47,160 nt of DNA, from the NCBI RefSeq assembly GCF_000981225.1, contig NZ_LAJC01000045.1:1-47160 (forward strand), in the 5' to 3' direction. Origin of the DNA: Allosalinactinospora lopnorensis (GTDB taxonomy: Bacteria; Actinomycetota; Actinomycetes; Streptosporangiales; Streptosporangiaceae). Shown here in pieces: positions 19,568-28,780 of this stretch. Positions within the stretch are counted from its first letter, which is position 1. Every line of letters starts with the position of its first letter. Under the pieces are notes generated by a model, which did not search any database, was not told the DNA's origin, and worked only from the letters and a program-made list of their open reading frames with translations. The position numbers were made by a program, and so were the translations under genes.

Positions 19568-20839
19568 TCAAAGCGCACCAGGGGACGGGGCGCCGGAGCG
19601 CCGGCCTCCCGCGGTACCGGCGCGGCGGGGAGCGGCCCACACCAATGGAGTGATCACGAGCATCGCGAGCGCGGTGACGGTGAACGAGCCGGCGATCCCC
19701 ACCTCCGCGGCGAGTACTCCGACCACGACCGACCCGATACCGGTGCCCGCGTCGTAGCCCACGTTCCACACGGTGCTGGCCGTACCACCGCCGCCCGGGC
19801 CGGCACGGTGGAACATGGTCACGAGCGTGTCGTTCTGCACCGCGCCGAAGCTGGTCCCGTAGAGGACCGCCGCACCGGCCGCGAGTACGCCCGCTCCCGT
19901 GTCGATCTCCGTGGCGGCGGCGAGACCGACCATCCCCAGGGCGCTGGCTGCCAGTCCGGGGAGCATCAGCCGGCCTTCCCCGATCCTGTCCGTGCACACC
20001 CCGGCGCCCCAGCGGCCGAGGATCACTCCCAGCGACAGGAGGAGGAGCGCTACCGGGGCTGCTCCGGAGTCACCCAGGGCCAGCGCGAGGAAGGAGGTCA
20101 CCCCGCCCATGGCGCACGCTGTGCCGAGCAGCACCGCCCAGGGGGCGGCCAGGGGGCGCAGCGTCCGGGAGGACGGCCTGCCGCTGCCCGCGGGATCGCC
20201 GTGCACGGTGGCTCGGGGGCCGGACATCATCGCCATCAGCGGGACGACGAGAACGCCGAGCAGCGCGGTGATCACGAACACCGCGCCGAAACCGACGTTC
20301 TGGACGTACCAGACGCCCAGCGGCAGCATGAGCACGTGCGGGAGTCCCACGGCCATGCCGTAGAGTCCGGCGGCGCGTCCGCGCTGAGCCGCCGGCACCA
20401 GCTCGGCGACGAGAGCGCTACCGGCGACCACGACCATCCCGAATCCGGCGCCGCGCACCGCCGAGACAGTGAGTACCCAGGTCAGGTCGGGGGAGGCGAC
20501 ATAGGCCAGGGTCGGCGTGCCCAGCAGGAGCGCCCCGGCGGCCAGGATCGGGCGCAGCCCGAACCGGGAGAGGATCCAGGGCATGAGGAACTGGACGCCG
20601 ACGGTCGTGGCCATCATCGTTCCGGCGATCCCGCCGACTCCGCCGTGCCCGGTCCCGCTACCGGCCGACCACAGTGGCAGCACCGACAGCAGTGGTGCGA
20701 AGTTGCAGAACGCGAGCAGCGTCGCGGCCAGCAGGATCAGGAAGTCGCGTCCGGTCAGCGCGGAGGGTGCCGACGGGGCGGTCGCGGGCGACCCGCCTGG
20801 CCGTCTCGTACCGGAACCGGAGGAAGAGGGCGAAGGCAT
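19568..20839 (-). CDS. MFS transporter
   Basis: Major facilitator permease, 423 residues from ATG 20,839 with a GAGGATGG-type ribosome site. A longer upstream frame reading MDRIEKV lacks one. About twelve hydrophobic helices; the loop after helix 2 reads SRFGLRPILAAG, an MFS motif A-like sequence, and helix 4-5 has AVRGAGFGMVVVAGSALVAEL. Substrate cannot be told from sequence. It is divergent from a LysR gene 79 bases away, which suggests local control and perhaps drug or metabolite efflux. Confidence 0.85.
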   Translation of the reverse strand: MPSPSSSGSGTRRPGGSPATAPSAPSALTGRDFLILLAATLLAFCNFAPLLSVLPLWSAGSGTGHGGVGGIAGTMMATTVGVQFLMPWILSRFGLRPILAAGALLLGTPTLAYVASPDLTWVLTVSAVRGAGFGMVVVAGSALVAELVPAAQRGRAAGLYGMAVGLPHVLMLPLGVWYVQNVGFGAVFVITALLGVLVVPLMAMMSGPRATVHGDPAGSGRPSSRTLRPLAAPWAVLLGTACAMGGVTSFLALALGDSGAAPVALLLLSLGVILGRWGAGVCTDRIGEGRLMLPGLAASALGMVGLAAATEIDTGAGVLAAGAAVLYGTSFGAVQNDTLVTMFHRAGPGGGGTASTVWNVGYDAGTGIGSVVVGVLAAEVGIAGSFTVTALAMLVITPLVWAAPRRAGTAGGRRSGAPSPGAL

Positions 20840-20885
20840 GGGACCATCCTCGCCACTCCCGATCAATCGCGTCCAACGAACCTTT

Positions 20886-20902
20886 TCGATGCGATCCATC
20901 GA
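20886..20902. promoter_or_regulatory. Likely LysR operator between MFS and LysR genes
   Basis: Perfect inverted repeat TCGATG-N5-CATCGA in the 79-base divergent gap, 17 bases before the LysR start. Size and place fit a LysR-type autoregulatory site controlling both genes. Confidence 0.55.
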
Positions 20903-20918
20903 TAACTAGAATCGGCCC

Positions 20919-21911
20919 ATGGAGTTGCGGCAGCTGGCGACCTTCCTCGCGGTCGCCCGCCACCTGAGTTTCACGCGCGCCTCCCAGGAGCTCGGCTATG
21001 TGCAGTCGAGCGTGACCGCTCAGATCAAGGCGCTGGAAAGCGATCTTGACGCCCCCTTGTTCGAGCGCCTTGGACGCCGGGTGACGCTCACGCAGGCGGG
21101 TCACGAGCTGCGCCGGCACGCCCAGGAGATTCTGGAGCGCGCGGAGCAGGCGCGCGAGGCGGTACACGTGGCGCACGGCCGACCTCACGAGGCGCGCGGG
21201 ATCCTGCGCGTCGCCGCTCCGGGGAGCCTGTGCGCCTACCGCCTGCCGACGGTGCTGCGGCGGCTGCAGGACCGCTTCACCCGCCTGAGCCTCGTCTTCG
21301 GCCCGGCGGAGCGTACCACGGTGCTCGACACCCTCGCCGACGGCAGCCTCGACGTGGGGTTCCTGCTGGAGGAGAGCATCGTTGCCCCCATGCTGGCCGT
21401 GGAACGGCTGGCCGACGAACCGCTGCGGCTGGTGGCGCACCCGGACCACCCGCTCGCCGCCTCGGATCGGGTCGCCACCGCCGATCTCGCCGATCAGACC
21501 ATGCTGGTGTCCGAGCCCGACTGCGCGCAGCGCGAGGTGGTCGAGCGGGAGTTCCAGCGAGCAGGGATCCGTCCGGTGGTCATGGAGTTCCTGGGGGTCG
21601 AGGCGCAGAAACGCTGTGCCGCGGAGGGGCTGGGAGTGGCCATGATCCCGGTCCGGGCAGCGGCCGGCGAGACCCACCGCGGGGAGCTCGTCGTCCTCCC
21701 GTGGCAGGTCGCCCCGGTCTTGGGGATCTACATAGCCCGCCACAAGAACCGCCGCATTCCGGCACTGGACGCGCTGACCCACGCTGCCCGCGAACTCTGG
21801 CGGGAGAGGACCGCGGACGTGGACCCCGCCGCTTTCCCTACGGCAGGGGAAGCTCGGGCCGTTGCCGATGGCGGCCCCTCCGGCCGGGAGGCGCCGGAAC
21901 CGGACCGGTGA
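20919..21911 (+). CDS. LysR family transcriptional regulator
   Basis: 330 residues. The N-terminal winged helix-turn-helix starts MELRQLATFLAVARHLSFTRAS, with recognition helix region QSSVTAQIKALE, and is followed by the effector-binding domain (about 90-295) with GELVVLPW near the end. The tail of about 30 residues is acidic and low-complexity. It is divergent from the MFS permease and probably its regulator. Effector unknown. Confidence 0.93.
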   Translation: MELRQLATFLAVARHLSFTRASQELGYVQSSVTAQIKALESDLDAPLFERLGRRVTLTQAGHELRRHAQEILERAEQAREAVHVAHGRPHEARGILRVAAPGSLCAYRLPTVLRRLQDRFTRLSLVFGPAERTTVLDTLADGSLDVGFLLEESIVAPMLAVERLADEPLRLVAHPDHPLAASDRVATADLADQTMLVSEPDCAQREVVEREFQRAGIRPVVMEFLGVEAQKRCAAEGLGVAMIPVRAAAGETHRGELVVLPWQVAPVLGIYIARHKNRRIPALDALTHAARELWRERTADVDPAAFPTAGEARAVADGGPSGREAPEPDR

Positions 21912-21980
21912 ACGTGCCCCGGGTGCGCCCCCGCTGGGGAACGCGTGGTGGGTGTACGCCCGAGAGCGGCGCGGGGCCGA

Positions 21981-22011
21981 CCGCACGGGACCACCCGGTG
22001 GTCCCGTGCGG
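21981..22011. terminator. Bidirectional terminator between lysR and ileS
   Basis: Nearly continuous palindrome: two perfect 15-base arms (CCGCACGGGACCACC and its complement) around one central C. It lies between convergent genes, 69 bases after the LysR stop and 6 before the ileS stop on the other strand. Confidence 0.7.
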
Positions 22012-22017
22012 GGTCCG

Positions 22018-25000
22018 CTACGCCTTCTTCAGATGGAAGGTCACGCCGAAGTCGTGGGAGGTCACCGTGTGCGTGCCGCCCTCGGGGTCGCCCTCGGTGA
22101 AGGTGCGGGCGAGGACCTCGGCCGCGATGGTCCCGGTGTGCTCGGTGAGAGCCCGGACCGTTGTCGCGTCCACGGCCGACCACCACACGTGGATGCGGTC
22201 GGTGATCTCCAGTCCGCTGGACTTGCGGGCGTCCTGGATCAGCCGGACGACCTCCCGGGCCAAGCCGGCGCGCTGCAGCTCCGGCGTGAGTTCCAGGTCC
22301 AGCGCCACCGTCTCGCCCGCTTCCGAGGCGACGGTCCAGCCCTCGCGCGGCTGCTCGGTGATCAGAACCTCCTCGGAGCTGACCTCCACCGGCTCGTCCT
22401 CGACCTGGATGTGGGCCCACCCCGTCGACCGCACCTGCTCGACCATGCTCTTGGCGTCGGCCGTCTGGATGGCCTGGGCGACCAGCGGCGTGCGCTTGGC
22501 GAAGCGCTTGCCGAGCGCGCGGAAGTTGGGCTTGACCGTGTAATCGACCAGGTCACCGCCGACTGCGGAGAGCGGGTCCAGCTGCATCACGTTGAGCTCT
22601 TCGCTGATCTGCTCGCGGAGCTGCTCGGGCAGCGTGCCGAACTTCGCCGCGCCCACCAGGACCCGCGAGAGCGGCTGGCGGGTGCGTACCCCGGAGTCGG
22701 CCCGGGCAGCACGACCCAGCTCCACCAGGCGCCGGGTGAGCGCCATCTGCTCCGAGAGTTCGGTGTCGATCAGCTCCTCGCGGGCTTGCGGCCAGCGGGC
22801 GAGGTGCACCGACTCGGGCGCTTCGGGGCGGCGCAGCGCTCCCCACACGTGCTCGGTGATGAACGGCACCATGGGCGCCATCACCATGGTGAGGGACTCC
22901 AGGGCCTCGAACAGCGTCGCGAACGCCGACACGCTCTCCGGGGTGCCCGCTCCCGCCCAGAAGCGGCGCCGGGAGCGGCGCACGTACCAGTTGGACAGGT
23001 CGTCGATGAACGTGGTGAGCAGCCGCCCGGCCGCGGCCGTGTCGAACCGCTCCATGGCGTCCTCGACGCCGATCACCACCCGGTTGAGCTCGGAGAGCAG
23101 CCACCGGTCCAGCAGCGGCCGGTCGGCCGGTGCCGGGGCCTCGGCCAGCTTGGCGTGGTCCCAGGCCTCGCCCGCGTTGGCGTAGAGCGTGAAGAAGGAG
23201 ACCGTGTTGTAGTAGGTCAGCAGGACCTTGCGGACGATCTCCTCCAGCGCCGTGTGCCCGACCCGGCGCGGCATCCAGGGCGAGCCGCTGGCCAGCATGA
23301 ACCAGCGCAGGGCGTCGGCGCCGTGGCGCTCCATGACCGCCATGGGCTCCAGGACGTTGCCAGGTGCTTGCTCATCTTGCGGCCGTCTTCGGCGAGGATG
23401 TGGCCTAGGCAGACCACGTTCTCGTAGGAGGAGTGCCCGAAGACCAGTGTGCTCACGGTCATCATCGAGTAGAACCAGCCGCGGGTCTGGTCGATGGCCT
23501 CGCAGATGTACTGGCCCGGGAAATTGGCCCGGAACGTCTCGTCGTTGCGGTGCGGAGCGCCCCACTGCGCGAACGGCATCGCGCCGGAGTCGAACCAGAC
23601 GTCGATCACCTCGGGGACGCGCCGTGCGGGGCCGCCGCACTCAGGGCAGGTGATGGTGACGTCGTCGACGTAGGGGCGGTGCGGGTCGAGTCCGCTGAGG
23701 TCCTGCCCGGCCAGCTTCCCCAGCTCGGTGAGCGACCCGACAACGGTCGTGTGCTCCTCCTCGCACTGCCAGACCGGCAACGGGGTGCCCCAGTAGCGGC
23801 TGCGGGACAGCGCCCAGTCGATGTTGTTGCGCAGCCACTCGCCGTACCGCCCCTCCTTGACGTTCTCCGGGAACCAGTTGGTCCTCGCGTTCTGCTCCAG
23901 CAACTGGTCCTTGATCGCGGTCGTCCGGATGTACCAGGACGGCAGCGCGTAGTAGAGGAGCGGGGTGTGGCAGCGCCAGCAGTGCGGGTAGCTGTGCTCG
24001 TAGTTCGCGCTGCGGAACATCAGCCCGCGGTCGGTGAGGTCGGCGACCAGCGCCTTGTCGGCCGTCTTGAAGAACTGGCCGCCGATGAGGGGGAGGTCGG
24101 CCTCGAACGTTCCGTCAGCGGTCACCGGGTTGACGACCGGCAGCCCGTAGGCGCGGCAGGTGGCCATGTCGTCGGCGCCGAAGGCCGGGGCCTGGTGGAC
24201 CAGGCCGGTGCCGTCCGCGACCGTGACGTAGTCGCCGCGCACGATGAAGTGCGCCGGCTCGTCGAAGTCCACCAGTTCGAACGGGCGCTGGTAGCTCCAG
24301 CGTTCCATCTCGGCGCCTTCGAATCGCTCGCCGGTGAGTTCCCATCCCTCGCCGAGAACGGTCTCCACCAGATCCTCGGCGAGCACCAGACGCTCGGTGC
24401 CGTCGGTGGCGACGACATAGGTGACGTCGGGGTGAACGGCGACGGCGGTGTTGGAGACCAGGGTCCACGGGGTGGTGGTCCACACCAGCAGGGCCGCGGC
24501 GCGGTCCGGCTCGGCCAGCGGCCCCGAGGTCACCGGGAAGCGGACGTACACCGAGGGGTCGGTGACGGTTTCGTAGCCCTGCGCGAGCTCGTGGTCGGAG
24601 AGCGTCGTCCCGCAGCGGGGGCAGTAAGGGCTGATCCGGTAGTCGCGGACCAGCAGGCCCTTCTCCCAGATGGTTTTCAGCGCCCACCACACCGACTCCA
24701 CGTACTCCGGGTCCATGGTGCGGTAGGCCTCGTCCATGTTGACCCAGTAGCCCATGCGCTCCGTCATGGCGGTGAACGCACCGACGTTGCGCAGCACGGA
24801 CTCGCGGCAGTAGGCGTTGAACTCGGCGACGCCGAAGGCCTCGATGTCCTTCCGGCCGCTGAGTCCGAGCTCCTTCTCGACCGCGACCTCGACGGGCAGG
24901 CCATGGCAGTCCCAGCCGGCCTTGCGGTTGACGTGGTACCCCTTCATGGTCTTGAAGCGGGGGAACACGTCCTTGAACACTCGGGCCTCGACGTGGTGCA

Positions 25001-25196
25001 CACCGGGCTGGCCGTTCGCGGTCGGCGGGCCCTCGAAGAAGACCCAGTTGGGGCCGCCTTGGGTCTGCTCCAGGGAGCGCTCGAAGATCTTCTGCTCCGA
25101 CCAGCGGTTCAGGACCTCATGCTCGATCTTGGGCAGATCGACCTGGGCCGAAAGCGCGGGGAACGGCCGGGGACCGCGGTTCTGCTCGTCCGACAT
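22018..25196 (-). CDS. ileS: Isoleucyl-tRNA synthetase, type 2, one frame break
   Basis: Class I synthetase charging tRNA-Ile. ATG 25,196 follows GAGGTG with five bases of spacing. The usual HIGH signature is replaced by GVHH (residues 65-68, in NGQPGVHHVEARVFKD). This first/third-position swap is known from a group of IleRS2 enzymes. GWDCHGLPVE follows, then the editing (CP1) domain and KMSKH near 23,370. Right after KMSKHL the frame shifts: GTTGCCAGG at 23,357-23,365 should have one more C, after which GNVLEPM continues. With that base there are 1,060 codons, the normal length. The C-terminal half has the anticodon-binding domain and a type 2 extension. Expression is likely controlled by the T-box upstream. 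Confidence 0.96.
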
Positions 25197-25205
25197 CGGG
25201 TGCAC

Positions 25206-25470
25206 CTCTACATCAGGGGTCGTTCACCTGACGGAGGGACGAGGCGCGCGGCCCCGCGGTACCACCCTCCTTGGGAACGCCTGTCGCGTGCCCCACTTCG
25301 TTCCTTGCGCTGCCGGTTCTACTGAGCCCCGGGCGGTGACGCCGAGTTGCGCCGCGGCCGTTCTTCCGGCGGCTCCGGGGTGATCTTCCCGGCGGTCATG
25401 CCCCCGGGCTTCCACCGTCCCCGGGTCGCTCTCGGCTGTGTCCGCCGCTACTCGTCCCCATCCACGCCTT
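25206..25470 (-). promoter_or_regulatory. Isoleucine T-box riboswitch leader of ileS
   Basis: The minus strand carries the canonical T-box AGGGTGGTACCGCGG at 25,268-25,254. About 110 bases upstream, GAAGATCACC holds an ATC isoleucine codon at 25,384-25,382 in the expected specifier position. GGAGGG before the T-box can pair with CCCTCC after it (antisequestrator). Downstream, TCAGG/CCTGA forms a small hairpin, and CCTC can pair with the GAGG ribosome site. No T-run is present, so control at translation initiation is more likely than termination, as in other actinobacterial ileS leaders. Confidence 0.88.
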
Positions 25471-25481
25471 GCTTGTTCCCG

Positions 25482-25509
25482 AGGATAATGCAATCGGCGC
25501 AGCGGTCCA
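25482..25509 (-). promoter_or_regulatory. Candidate ileS promoter
   Basis: On the minus strand TGGACC (25,509-25,504) and TATCCT (25,487-25,482) are 16 bases apart. Transcription would begin near 25,475, giving a leader of about 280 bases that contains the whole T-box. Confidence 0.35.
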
Positions 25510-25592
25510 CGTCGCTTCGGTCCCGCTGGACCCGCCGGTGCATACTTGCGGCCGGATACTTCGGTGAACGGACATGACGGGAAGGACGCGCG

Positions 25593-25856
25593 ATGAGCAA
25601 GGCGGAGCAGACGGGGACCGTACTGGTGACGCTCTCCGAACGCGAGGACGCCGAGGAGCTGGCCGAGCAGTTGGAGACGCAGGGGTACGAACCGTGCCTG
25701 GTACACCGCGACATGCTCGCGGGCGAGGACGACGCCGAGGACGTCGACTGGGTGATCGAGGTGCGCACCGGTCCGCACGGCGGTCCGGCCACGTTCGACG
25801 AGCCGCACCTGCAGATGCTCGCCGAGGATTACGGCGGGTTCGCCTCGGCGCAGTGA
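25593..25856 (+). CDS. Small acidic protein of unknown function
   Basis: 87 residues from ATG 25,593 with GGAAGGA nine bases upstream. It begins MSKAEQTGTVLVTLSERED and has a mixed alpha/beta pattern ending DYGGFASAQ. Codon use is like its neighbours. It is divergent from ileS and sits before dksA/lspA. I recall similar small proteins next to actinobacterial ileS but no function. Confidence 0.75.
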   Translation: MSKAEQTGTVLVTLSEREDAEELAEQLETQGYEPCLVHRDMLAGEDDAEDVDWVIEVRTGPHGGPATFDEPHLQMLAEDYGGFASAQ

Positions 25857-26246
25857 ACCGGGGGGTGGGAGGCGCAACGCGCCGCCCGCCGCTCCCTCAC
25901 CACTCGCTGCCGTGCGGCGACGTGGGACGCGTTTGCCGCAACACGTCGGGTATCCCGTTTAAAGCAGAGGAATCGGACCCCCGGAACACGGGAACACCTG
26001 AGGGTGAACAACCCACAGTGTGGCCTTACGCCGTGGTTGATTGATCCGCCTCACGCGGGCGCTTAAGCTTCCCGGCACCGTGTGACGATCGGGCGCCGCA
26101 GCTGTGTTCTCGCACGTCAAAACGGGGAATTGAGAAAGTCGGCCGCTGTGGGAGCGCGGCCGGTGCGTGAGGAGCTGGGTACCGACGATGGCGGCGACAA
26201 CAGCGGGGCTGAAGAGGGATCCCGCGGGGAGGAATGCGAGGGGGCT
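25857..26246 (+). other. Intergenic region before dksA-like gene
   Basis: 390 bases without a convincing gene. The first 180 bases show nothing recognisable. The promoter at 26,041-26,069 starts the dksA-lspA-rluD unit. Downstream is either a 170-base leader or, if GTG 26,082 is used, a 55-residue low-complexity N-terminal extension of the DksA-like protein. Confidence 0.5.
26041..26069 (+). promoter_or_regulatory. Promoter of the dksA-lspA-rluD unit
   Basis: TTGATC at 26,041-26,046 and TAAGCT at 26,064-26,069 have the ideal 17-base spacing. The start would fall near 26,076, only a few bases before GTG 26,082, so a leaderless start there is possible. Confidence 0.55.
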
Positions 26247-26657
26247 ATGAGCGTGACCGAAGCTGCCGGTCTCCCTGTTCGCCCTGGGGAGGACAAATGG
26301 ACCGAGGCAGAGCTGGCCGAGGTTCGCCAGGAGCTGGAATCCGATATCGCCCTGCTGCGTGAAGAGATCGCGAAGGCGAAATCCGAGCTGGCGGAGCGGC
26401 TCGCGGACTCGGTCGACGGCGCGGGGGACGACCCTACCGACACCGGTGCGAAGGCATACCAGCGCGAGCACGACCTGGCATTGGCCTACAATACTCGTGA
26501 CCTGCTCGCGCAGAGCGAGCGGGCGGTCGAACGGATGGAAGCGGGAACCTACGGTGTCTGCGAGTCGTGTGGCAACGCCATCGGCAAGGCGCGCCTGCAG
26601 GCCTTCCCCCGAGCTACGTTGTGCGTGAAGTGCAAACAGCGTGAGGAGCGTCGCTGA
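26247..26657 (+). CDS. DksA/TraR family zinc-finger protein
   Basis: 136 residues from ATG 26,247; an in-frame GTG at 26,082 would add 55 acidic residues, and related proteins often carry N-terminal extensions. An alpha-helical coiled-coil hairpin (about 20-75) precedes TGAKAYQREHDLAL and a C4 zinc finger with CESCGNAIGKAR and CVKCK. DksA proteins bind the RNA polymerase secondary channel; whether actinobacterial members do this is not shown by sequence. Its stop is 47 bases before the usual lspA start call, but see lspA. Confidence 0.88.
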   Translation: MSVTEAAGLPVRPGEDKWTEAELAEVRQELESDIALLREEIAKAKSELAERLADSVDGAGDDPTDTGAKAYQREHDLALAYNTRDLLAQSERAVERMEAGTYGVCESCGNAIGKARLQAFPRATLCVKCKQREERR

Positions 26658-26704
26658 CTGACATAGAGCCCTCCGGGGACCAGCAACAGGACCAGCAGCA
26701 GAAG

Positions 26705-27241
26705 GTGAACACACCCGCCGTGCACCGGCAGCGACGCTTCGTTCTTTTGGCGGGCGTGGCGGTCGTCGCCCTGGTGGTGGACTTCGTCACCAAACAGTTC
26801 ATGCTGAACTGGCTCGCCCCGGGGGAGAGTGTCGAGATCGTGGGTGAGCTGCTCCGGTTCACCCTGGTCTTCAACTCGGGCGCGGCGTTCTCCATCGGCT
26901 CCGGGGTGCCGTGGCTGTTCTTCCTGATCGCATCCGGGGTGGTCGTCTACATTCTGGTCGCGGCCCGCAAGCTGCGCAGCACCGGCTGGGCGGTCGCACT
27001 TGGCCTGATCCTGGGCGGAGCCTGCGGCAACCTCATCGACCGGGTGTTCCGTGCACCGGCTCCGCTGCATGGCGAGGTCGTCGACTGGCTCCAGGTTCCG
27101 AACTGGCCGGTGTTCAACGTGGCCGACTCCTGCATCGTCGTCGGCGGTATCCTCGCTGTGATCATGGCCTTCAAAGGCGTCAACATGGACGGGTCCCTGG
27201 AGGGCGAGAGCGGAACCGGCGGCGAGGGAGAACGCGCGTGA
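26705..27241 (+). CDS. lspA: Lipoprotein signal peptidase (signal peptidase II)
   Basis: Membrane aspartyl protease that removes signal peptides from prolipoproteins. 178 residues from GTG 26,705, with four membrane helices and both catalytic aspartates: D112 in GNLIDRVF and D141 in [11 protein letters not shown] 26,705 has no ribosome site. The same frame is open back to CTG 26,654, which overlaps the dksA stop and lies five bases after GAGGAG (26,643-26,648), so a rare CTG start adding 17 Q/D-rich residues is plausible. The stop overlaps the rluD start. Confidence 0.95.
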   Translation: MNTPAVHRQRRFVLLAGVAVVALVVDFVTKQFMLNWLAPGESVEIVGELLRFTLVFNSGAAFSIGSGVPWLFFLIASGVVVYILVAARKLRSTGWAVALGLILGGACGNLIDRVFRAPAPLHGEVVDWLQVPNWPVFNVADSCIVVGGILAVIMAFKGVNMDGSLEGESGTGGEGERA

Positions 27242-28173
27242 CCATTGTGGGTGATCACCGCAGCATGCCGGTGCCCGACGGCCTCGAGGGCGACCGGCTG
27301 GACGCGGCGCTCGCCCGTATGTTCGGCCTTTCCCGCACCCGCGCCGCCGAGCTCATCGCCGAGGGAAACGTGCAGGTCGACGGCGGTACGGCGGCCAAGT
27401 CCGACCGGGTGCACGCGGGCGCCTGGCTGGAGGTGACCCTGCCCCCGCCGCCGCAGGCACCGACACCTCGGCCCGAGCCGGTCCCCGGGATGCGTGTCCT
27501 CTTCGAGGACACCGACATCGTCGTGGTCGACAAGCCCATCGGGGTCGTCGCCCATCCCACGGTGGGCTGGACCGGCCCCACGGTGCTGGAGGGGCTCCTG
27601 GCGTCCGGTGTCCAGTTGGCCACCGGTGGCGCGGCCGAACGCCAGGGCGTCGTGCACCGGCTGGACGCCAACACCACCGGGGTCATGGTCCTCGCCAAGA
27701 GCGAGGCGGCCTACAGTGCGCTCAAGCGCGCCTTCAAGGGGCGGACGGTCGACAAGCGCTACAACACTCTCGTGCAGGGGCACCCCGACCCGCTGCGGGG
27801 CACCGTCGACGCGCCGATCGACCGCCACCCCTCGGGCGACGGGCGGTTCGCGGTGGTCGCGGGCGGGCGCCCCTCGGTCACCCACTACGACACCCTGGAA
27901 GCCTTCCGCGCGGCCAGCCTGCTGGAGATCAAGCTGGAGACCGGCCGCACCCACCAGATCCGGGTGCACATGGCGGCGCTGCGGCATCCCTGCGTCGGCG
28001 ACCATCTCTACGGGGCCGACCCCACGCTTTCCGAGCGGTTGGGTATCACCCGCCAGTGGCTGCACGCCGTGCGGCTGGGATTCGAACACCCGACCGAGGG
28101 GCGGTACGTGGAGTTCGAGAGCCCGTACCCGGAGGATCTGCAGCGGGTCATCGATCAGCTCCGGGAGGACTGA
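27238..28173 (+). CDS. rluD: RluA family pseudouridine synthase (RluD-like)
   Basis: Modifies uridines of 23S rRNA. GTG 27,238 overlaps the lspA stop (GTGA). 311 residues: an N-terminal S4 RNA-binding domain ([20 protein letters not shown]), then the synthase domain with the catalytic aspartate in [15 protein letters not shown] near residue 143 and the [11 protein letters not shown] motif. The lspA-rluD pair is common in bacteria. Assignment to RluD rather than another RluA-family specificity rests on the S4 domain and context. Confidence 0.92.
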   Translation: MTIVGDHRSMPVPDGLEGDRLDAALARMFGLSRTRAAELIAEGNVQVDGGTAAKSDRVHAGAWLEVTLPPPPQAPTPRPEPVPGMRVLFEDTDIVVVDKPIGVVAHPTVGWTGPTVLEGLLASGVQLATGGAAERQGVVHRLDANTTGVMVLAKSEAAYSALKRAFKGRTVDKRYNTLVQGHPDPLRGTVDAPIDRHPSGDGRFAVVAGGRPSVTHYDTLEAFRAASLLEIKLETGRTHQIRVHMAALRHPCVGDHLYGADPTLSERLGITRQWLHAVRLGFEHPTEGRYVEFESPYPEDLQRVIDQLRED

Positions 28174-28179
28174 TACCGG

Positions 28180-28200
28180 CCGCCGCGCCGGGTCCGGCGG
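28180..28200. terminator. GC-rich palindrome between rluD and osmC-like genes
   Basis: CCGCCG/CGGCGG arms and a nested CGCCGG-GT-CCGGCG palindrome fill the 27-base gap between convergent stops. No T-run; probable two-way terminator. Confidence 0.4.
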
Positions 28201-28722
28201 TCAGTCGCTGGCGGGGGTCAGCGTCGCGTCCACCGACAGCTCCGGGCGCGTGTTGAGCGTCTGGAAGACCACGCAGAAGCGCTCGGTAAGCTCGAGGAGC
28301 CGGCCGATCCTCTCCCGGGGTTCGTCGCTGTCGATGTCGTAGTGCAGCCGGATCGCGCGGAAACCCACCGGCGCCTCCCGGGTGACGCCGAGAGTGCCCC
28401 GGAAGTCCAGGTCCCCCTCGGCGTGAACGGTGGCGTCGCGCACATCGACGCCGATCGCCGTCGCCACCGTCGTGAGCGTGACACCGGCGCAGGCCACGAG
28501 TGCTTCGAGGAGCATATCGCCGGAGCAGGCCTCCATTCCGGTTCCCCCGGACGCGGGGTGCAACCCGGCCGTCACCAGCGCACGGCCCGTCTCGACCTTG
28601 CAGGTCAGGCCGGTGTTGCCGAGCCGCCCTTCGGCCCTGAGGGTGACTACAGCGTCGGCGGGCTCGGCGCGGTACCGGTCCTTCAGCGGTGCCTGCAACT
28701 CCCGCAGTTCGGTCGCCTCCAT
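28201..28722 (-). CDS. OsmC/Ohr family protein
   Basis: 173 residues from ATG 28,722. OsmC-fold proteins are thiol peroxidases for organic peroxides or are of unknown role. The two conserved cysteines can be seen in the central helix LLEALVACAGVTL and in ERFCVVFQTL. The region EACSGDMLLEAL adds a third cysteine. It lies downstream of the ThDP enzyme on the same strand, but a 14-bp hairpin separates them, so co-transcription is uncertain. Confidence 0.88.
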   Translation of the reverse strand: MEATELRELQAPLKDRYRAEPADAVVTLRAEGRLGNTGLTCKVETGRALVTAGLHPASGGTGMEACSGDMLLEALVACAGVTLTTVATAIGVDVRDATVHAEGDLDFRGTLGVTREAPVGFRAIRLHYDIDSDEPRERIGRLLELTERFCVVFQTLNTRPELSVDATLTPASD

Positions 28723-28748
28723 GCGGGACTCCCTTCGCCGTCCGGTCC

Positions 28749-28780
28749 CGGTGTCGCGGTACAGGGGTACCGCGACACCG
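28749..28780. terminator. Perfect 14-bp inverted repeat between ThDP enzyme and osmC-like gene
   Basis: CGGTGTCGCGGTAC (28,749-28,762) and its exact complement (28,767-28,780) flank AGGG. It lies 96 bases after the ThDP enzyme stop and 27 before the osmC start on the minus strand. It could be a terminator without a T-run or an operator for the osmC promoter. Confidence 0.55.

Noticed and set aside
23433-25325. 630-codon plus-strand open frame opposite ileS
   Set aside because: The minus strand encodes an unmistakable IleRS; the plus-strand translation is low-complexity V/G/R/D-rich sequence produced by third-codon GC bias.
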